A stretch of 64,000 nucleotides of DNA, from NCBI GenBank assembly GCA_003210775.1, contig QCUI01000005.1:1-64000 (forward strand), in the 5' to 3' direction. A program made the translations under genes and the position numbers. Positions 59,230 through 64,000 of this stretch are shown here, in pieces. Source of the DNA: Synechococcus sp. AG-679-A04 (GTDB lineage Bacteria; Cyanobacteriota; Cyanobacteriia; PCC-6307; Cyanobiaceae). The notes below the pieces were generated by a model. The model ran no database searches, was not told where the DNA came from, and was given only the letters and a program-made list of their open reading frames with translations. Each line of letters starts with the position of its first letter. The first letter of the stretch is position 1.

Positions 59230-60207
59230 ATGACGCTGCAACTGGCCATCCGCTCCTATGCCTATTCCCTCTCGCGTCCGCTACGGACTGCTTCAGGTGC
59301 GTGGCAGCAGCGTGAGGGGTGGTTGTTGCGTCTGACTTGTGCGATCTCCGGCCGGGTGGGCTGGGGCGAGGTGGCTCCGCTTGATCCAGAACACCGTCCT
59401 CCCTGTGAACAGGCTTTATCGCGATGGCAGAAGTCTGGGGGTGTGGAGTGCAAGCGAGACCAGCTCGAGGCACTGCTACCGAAGCTGCCGGCTGAAGTCG
59501 GCTTTGCGCTCGGTGCTTCGCTGGCGGAGCTGGATGGTGTGGTTCAGTCCTGGCTCCCTGCCCCGAGCTCGGCCTGTCTGCTGCCCGCTGGTCCGGCCAT
59601 GCTGCCAATGCTGGACCAACTGCTGGCGACTCATCCAGCGGGTGAGCCCATCACTGTGAAGTGGAAAGTTGCAGCGACGGACTTGGATCAGGAATGGACG
59701 TTGTTCTCCAGGCTTCTGGACCGGCTGCCGCCCGAGGTGCGTCTGCGTTTGGACGCCAATGCCGGCTGGGATCGGATCGAGGCGGATCGATGGGCTGGAG
59801 TCCTGGAGGGCGATCCCCGCTTGGATTGGCTGGAGCAGCCACTTGCAGTTGACGATCTGCAAGGCCTGCAAGATTTGGCGAAGCGGGTTCCTGTCGCCCT
59901 GGATGAGTCGCTGCTGAAGCATCCTGCTCTGCGGGAGCAGTGGCAGGGTTGGCAGGTGCGGCGCCCCCTGCTGGAGGGAGATCCGAGACTCCTACTGCGC
60001 CAGTTGCAGGAAGGCCGGCCGCGGCTGATGCTCAGCACCGTCTTCGAAACCGGTATCGGCTTTCGCTGGCTGGCGTTGATGGCAGGGCTTCAGCAGCGAG
60101 GCCCCACTCCAGTGGCTCCTGGACTGGCTCCAGGGTGGTGCCCTAAAGGTCGCCTGTTCAGCTCTGATCCTGCGCAGGTGTGGGCTGCCGCCGAGCGTGG
60201 CCACTGA
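59230..60207 (+). CDS. menC: o-succinylbenzoate synthase
   Basis: Enolase-superfamily VKWKVA, RLRLDANAGWD, LEQPLAVDDL, ALDES. Confidence 0.9.
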   Translation: MTLQLAIRSYAYSLSRPLRTASGAWQQREGWLLRLTCAISGRVGWGEVAPLDPEHRPPCEQALSRWQKSGGVECKRDQLEALLPKLPAEVGFALGASLAELDGVVQSWLPAPSSACLLPAGPAMLPMLDQLLATHPAGEPITVKWKVAATDLDQEWTLFSRLLDRLPPEVRLRLDANAGWDRIEADRWAGVLEGDPRLDWLEQPLAVDDLQGLQDLAKRVPVALDESLLKHPALREQWQGWQVRRPLLEGDPRLLLRQLQEGRPRLMLSTVFETGIGFRWLALMAGLQQRGPTPVAPGLAPGWCPKGRLFSSDPAQVWAAAERGH

Positions 60208-61454
60208 TGAGTCGCTTGAGGGATCTGCACTGTGACCCTGCTCTGCCTGGTCAGGCTGCTGCGACCCTCGAGTCGGATCTTGCCGATCGCGTTTGGGTGC
60301 GTCTGCTCGGTTCTGGAGTTCAGCCGGAGCGGCAAATCCTCGATGTTGATGGTCTGGATTGGCCTCCGGGACCAGGACTGGTGCTGTCAACAGGTGGCAG
60401 CAGTGGTGGCCGACAGCTCTGCCTCCATCCTTTGTCGAATCTGGATCGCTCTGCCCAGGCCTGCGGGTCGTGGCTGGAGACGATCGGCTTGGAGCCAGCC
60501 TCAACGCTGGTTTGGAATCCCCTGCCGTTTCAGCATGTGAGCGGTCTGATGCCTTGGTGGCGTGCCCGTCAGTGGGGCGCAGATCACGCCTGGATCTCCC
60601 CCGCTGTGATCAAACAGCCGGCTCTGCTTTTCGAACACAGCCTTCGCCATCCAGGCTGGCAGCGACGTCCGATGGTGCTCTCGCTGGTGCCCACCCAATT
60701 GCGGCGGCTTCTGGCCGATCCCTGTGGACGCTCCTGGTTGGGTGAGATGGCGGTGATCTGGGTTGGTGGTGCAGCATTGCCAGCCGATCTGGCCGATCAA
60801 TCCCGGGACCTGGGCCTCAGGCTTGCCCCCTGTTATGGCGCGACGGAGACTGCCGCCATGGTGACGGCCCAGGCGCCGCTTGATTTTCTGGCGGGGACGA
60901 GTGGTTGTGGACGATCCCTTGACGGTGTGCGTCTGCGACTGAATCAGCGGGGAGCTCTGGCGGTGCATTGCGACCGGTTGGCTGTGGCCAGGCTTGATGG
61001 CTCAGGAAGACTTTGCGCTCTGTCGGACGCGACTGGTTGGTGGCATTCAGCTGATCTGGCGGAATTAGAAGGCTCAGCAACGGATCCCCAGCTGCGTCTT
61101 GTGGGGCGAATCGACGACGCCATCCATTCAGGTGGAGTCACGGTGTTTCCTTCTCAACTGGAACAGCGGCTGCTGACGGAGGCCCGCAAGCAAGGGCTGC
61201 CGCTCGACGCCGTGCTGTTGCTGGGGTTGGTGAACCGTGAGTGGGGTGAACGACTGGTGGCTCTTGTTCGCTGGTCGTCGATTGACGTGTCCTCGGACGG
61301 TTTCGACCGCTTGCGCAGCTTGGTGTCCGACTGGCCCGCACCCGAACGCCCTCTGCATTGGGTTCAGTGTCAGGAACTGGAATGCTCTGCGGCAGGGAAG
61401 TGGGAGCGTGCGCGTTGGCAGAACTGGTTGGAAGCTCAACAACTAACTCGGTAA
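60207..61454 (+). CDS. menE: o-succinylbenzoate--CoA ligase-like AMP-binding protein
   Basis: LSTGGSSGGRQLCLH; CYGATETAAMVT; LVGRIDDAIHSGGVTVFPSQLE; overlaps menC (exact start uncertain). Confidence 0.88.
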   Translation: MSRLRDLHCDPALPGQAAATLESDLADRVWVRLLGSGVQPERQILDVDGLDWPPGPGLVLSTGGSSGGRQLCLHPLSNLDRSAQACGSWLETIGLEPASTLVWNPLPFQHVSGLMPWWRARQWGADHAWISPAVIKQPALLFEHSLRHPGWQRRPMVLSLVPTQLRRLLADPCGRSWLGEMAVIWVGGAALPADLADQSRDLGLRLAPCYGATETAAMVTAQAPLDFLAGTSGCGRSLDGVRLRLNQRGALAVHCDRLAVARLDGSGRLCALSDATGWWHSADLAELEGSATDPQLRLVGRIDDAIHSGGVTVFPSQLEQRLLTEARKQGLPLDAVLLLGLVNREWGERLVALVRWSSIDVSSDGFDRLRSLVSDWPAPERPLHWVQCQELECSAAGKWERARWQNWLEAQQLTR

Positions 61455-61990
61455 TCAGCTCAGTCATCAACTCAGCCGCTCTGAATCTTTGCTTCAGCCA
61501 TTGATCCCAGGTCCACCCAAAAGCTTCGCTTTGAGATGTATTGGCCTGTTCAATCGTTGTATTTTAAATATCAATCTTTGCTGAATCTGTTGCATTCCAT
61601 CCACTGGAAGCTGCCGCATTTGTGATCTGGTTTGAAGCGGCGTACTTATCCGAATAACTGACGGATCTGTCTGTTGAACCTTTTGAGGTTGTGGGGCAAA
61701 CGGCCTAGGTCTTGTCAGTGGTCTGGGCAATCACCATGTGCTGATGCCTTGGCCTTGTTCGCCAGGCCCCCGCTCAGCACGAAACCAGTAAAAGGGGCAC
61801 GTTCCCTTTGCCACGGAGTCGCGTATCAATTTAATTCCAATACCCTCAGTCAACGTCTGAATTGTGAATTAGTTTGCGGTTTGACCCCCGGTATATCGAC
61901 GAACTCTTAAGGTAATTCTCTGAGTCTTACTGGGTTTCTTCGTTGCCAGTTCCCCTTCGGTCCTTTCGGCCTGCCTCTCAAAACATACGT

Positions 61991-62677
61991 GTGAGCACGA
62001 TCGCTGCTCCCTCGATTGAAGGGGATGTTATTGATAATGCTGGTGATGTTATTAACCGTTGCTATCGACAGATCTATTTTCATGCGATGAGTAGCGATAA
62101 GGATCGCTATCTAGAGTCGCAGCTTAGAAATGGATCAATCACGGTAAGAGATTTTATTCGCGGTCTTTTGCTTTCAGACCGTTTTATGCGTGGTTATGTT
62201 GCTTGCAATAGTAATTATCGCCTTGTTGAGCAGGTGATCGGCAGGGCTTTGGGTCGTAAGGTGCGAGACAACTCCGAAAAATTAACTTACTCGATTGTTA
62301 TCGCTGAGAAAGGATTCGAGGCTTTTGTTGATCTGGTCCTCGACAGTGAGGAGTACATGCAGAGGTTTGGTTACGACACTGTGCCTCTAGAGATGTCAAG
62401 AGTATTGCCAGGCCGTGCGGTTGGTGAAGCTCCTGTGTATCAGGAATTCCCGCGATACTCTTACGATTGGCAAGAGAAGTTGATTTCAAAAGACATGATG
62501 ATGTCGATTGAAGATCACCTGAACTTCGGTCCTACCAAATCGTTCGCGGAGAAAGTTCTGTATGAACGTCCATCTGACAAAGCGTTCCGTTATATCATCC
62601 CCTCTTTTGTGATTCTTTCGGGATTAACTGTAGTTGGGATTGTGAAAGTCTTTACGAGTGTTTTTGTGGTGGGCTGA
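61991..62677 (+). CDS. Phycobilisome rod(-core) linker with C-terminal hydrophobic segment (CpcL/CpcG2-like)
   Basis: Linker domain VINRCYRQIYFHAMSSDKDRYLESQLRNGSITVRDFIRGLLLSDRF...RLVEQVIGRALGRKV; C-terminal IIPSFVILSGLTVVGIVKVFTSVFVVG; GTG start. Confidence 0.88.
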   Translation: MSTIAAPSIEGDVIDNAGDVINRCYRQIYFHAMSSDKDRYLESQLRNGSITVRDFIRGLLLSDRFMRGYVACNSNYRLVEQVIGRALGRKVRDNSEKLTYSIVIAEKGFEAFVDLVLDSEEYMQRFGYDTVPLEMSRVLPGRAVGEAPVYQEFPRYSYDWQEKLISKDMMMSIEDHLNFGPTKSFAEKVLYERPSDKAFRYIIPSFVILSGLTVVGIVKVFTSVFVVG

Positions 62678-62681
62678 CGCT

Positions 62682-63074
62682 TTAATAAGAGGCTCTCGCC
62701 ATTTCTTCCCTTTTCTTTGCAATCAATTCCTCGAAGCTAATCCAATGAATGCAGTCCACTGGGCAGGTGTCGATTGCTTCGTTGATCACCATTGTTGAAT
62801 CGCCGTCCTGGCGAATTGCCCGGCACTTGCCTGACGCTTGATCCATCAGGAAGGTGTTCGTTGCCACGTGGGCACAATATCGACATCCGACGCAGATTTT
62901 CTCATCCACCCAGATTGCTTGAAGTCTCAGTTCGCCGCCCAGGCAAGGTTCCAACCCTGACGGTGATGGGATGTCATGAGACGGTGCAGTAAAGGCGGCC
63001 GAGCTTTCAAAGCTCGTTTCAAACGTCGTTTCGGCGTCTGAAGGTGCTGTAAATGCCGCAGAAGTGTCGAACAT
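62682..63074 (-). CDS. Ferredoxin-like [4Fe-4S] protein
   Basis: ICVGCRYCAHVATNTFLMDQASGKCRAIRQDGDSTMVINEAIDTCPVDCIHWISFEEL. Confidence 0.88.
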   Translation of the reverse strand: MFDTSAAFTAPSDAETTFETSFESSAAFTAPSHDIPSPSGLEPCLGGELRLQAIWVDEKICVGCRYCAHVATNTFLMDQASGKCRAIRQDGDSTMVINEAIDTCPVDCIHWISFEELIAKKREEMARASY

Positions 63075-63221
63075 CGTGGTTGACTTGTATCACTTGCGAA
63101 ACGAGAATCTGCGCAATCTCTGCTCAATATTGAGGTTTGAGACTTTCAAAATGCTGCAGAAGAATTCCAATGGTTATAGAGGTGATGAATGGTTTGCTCG
63201 GACGCAGGAGTTAAATTCTTT

Positions 63222-63356
63222 TTAGGCGGTTTGATTGGTTTTGTATTGCTTGAGCGCAACCTGAAGCTGGCCAATCGCAGCTCTGCCAATGTTGTAGCCG
63301 GCCCAGCTCAGAGCAAGAAGAATCGGCAATGCAACAATCAGAATCCTCAAATCCAT
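63222..63356 (-). CDS. psbY: Photosystem II protein Y (44 aa; below the ORF-track length cutoff)
   Basis: Manual translation [44 protein letters not shown], matching PsbY's single-TM pattern. Confidence 0.85.
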   Translation of the reverse strand: MDLRILIVALPILLALSWAGYNIGRAAIGQLQVALKQYKTNQTA

Positions 63357-63553
63357 CGGAATTTAGGAAATGAATTACAAATTAGCTTTGACGCAAATTT
63401 TTTCGGTGTTCTTTGATGGCTGCATGCGTTGTGAATGGAGGATTGGCGTGCAGGCTCTTGAACTAATCGATGTCACAATTGTGTCGCCGTCGGTCTGGGG
63501 ATCTGAGCTTGATCCGGAGCTGCGGCGGGCAGGAGGTTGAGTCGGTTGCTGGC

Positions 63554-64000
63554 TCAGAGTTCCCTGATTTGTCCGATCTGTGCAGCCTCGATCCAGCGTG
63601 AGATTGCATCTGGTAACGGGCAGCGTCGACGCGTTTGTGTACTGATGGCCAGCTGTCTGATCAAGCCACTGGCGACTTCCTGTTCTTTCAGCAGAAATTG
63701 ACTGCGAACCTCAAAACACCCCTGATCAATCCGTTGTGGCGTTAGTCGTACGACCAGTTGATCTCCCCCGTGCACCGCTTTGTTGAAGTTGGCGCTGCAA
63801 TGCACCACAGGCAGTGCAGTGTCAGGCCAGCGTTCCTGCTCACGACATCCAGGAAAAATCGTTTTGGCTTCAATGCCATAGAGATCCAGGCTCTCTTCCC
63901 ATGCCTCGTGGCACCAGCGCAACAGCTGATGAAAATGCATCACGCCAGCGGCATCCGTATCGCCGAAGCGCACGGTCCTGGTCAGGTTGAGCCATGGGAG
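63554..64000 (-). CDS. 4-hydroxybenzoyl-CoA/1,4-dihydroxy-2-naphthoyl-CoA thioesterase family, truncated at window edge
   Basis: LTRTVRFGDTDAAGVMHFHQLLRWCHEAWEESL hotdog-fold motif; frame open to the window end; near men genes. Confidence 0.85.
   Translation of the reverse strand, partial: LPWLNLTRTVRFGDTDAAGVMHFHQLLRWCHEAWEESLDLYGIEAKTIFPGCREQERWPDTALPVVHCSANFNKAVHGGDQLVVRLTPQRIDQGCFEVRSQFLLKEQEVASGLIRQLAISTQTRRRCPLPDAISRWIEAAQIGQIREL

Noticed and set aside
61494-61730. 78-aa minus-strand ORF in the gap before the CpcL-like gene
   Set aside because: Low-complexity P/R/Q composition and no recognisable homology
19-64000. CRISPR arrays, tRNA/rRNA genes, transposases, prophage
   Set aside because: None recognised by eye; a tRNAscan-SE/CRISPR finder run would be needed to be definitive

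Overview
The window looks like a marine picocyanobacterial (Synechococcus-type) chromosome segment with dense coding and no tRNA, rRNA, CRISPR array or transposase that I could recognise. Main blocks: (1) 1-18.4 kb, pyrD, then a large type IV pilus/competence locus with two paralogous PilN-PilO pairs, two PilM-like genes, one secretin, PilB/PilT/PilC, several prepilins (one very large and Cys-rich) and an embedded DsbA-like protein. (2) 18.4-42 kb, mostly housekeeping genes (cobC-like, murG, pgk, rluD, spoT/relA, mnmE, nadC, argS, asparaginase) with accessory insertions: a glutamate-receptor-like binding protein, a double-CBM2 protein with a Met/His-rich linker, a LuxR regulator, and a GNAT-cNMP-binding fusion beside a methyltransferase. 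(3) 42.1-46.7 kb, an apparently AT-richer accessory island encoding an HPr-kinase-like protein, a sulfotransferase, a GNAT, a PqqD-like protein, a Nif11-leader peptide with a 'VAGG' cleavage motif and a Cys/Thr/Ser core, and an outer-membrane barrel with an eight-Cys C-terminal tail. This is the best candidate for an undescribed system. (4) 46.8-64 kb, selO, hisC, trpG/pabA, dgkA, ybeY, prfB (with a programmed +1 frameshift site), grxC-gshB, an S9 peptidase, the phylloquinone genes menF/A/C/E, a phycobilisome rod linker with a C-terminal hydrophobic helix (CpcL-like), a ferredoxin, an untracked psbY, and a hotdog thioesterase running off the window end. All assignments come from reading protein motifs; no database search was run.
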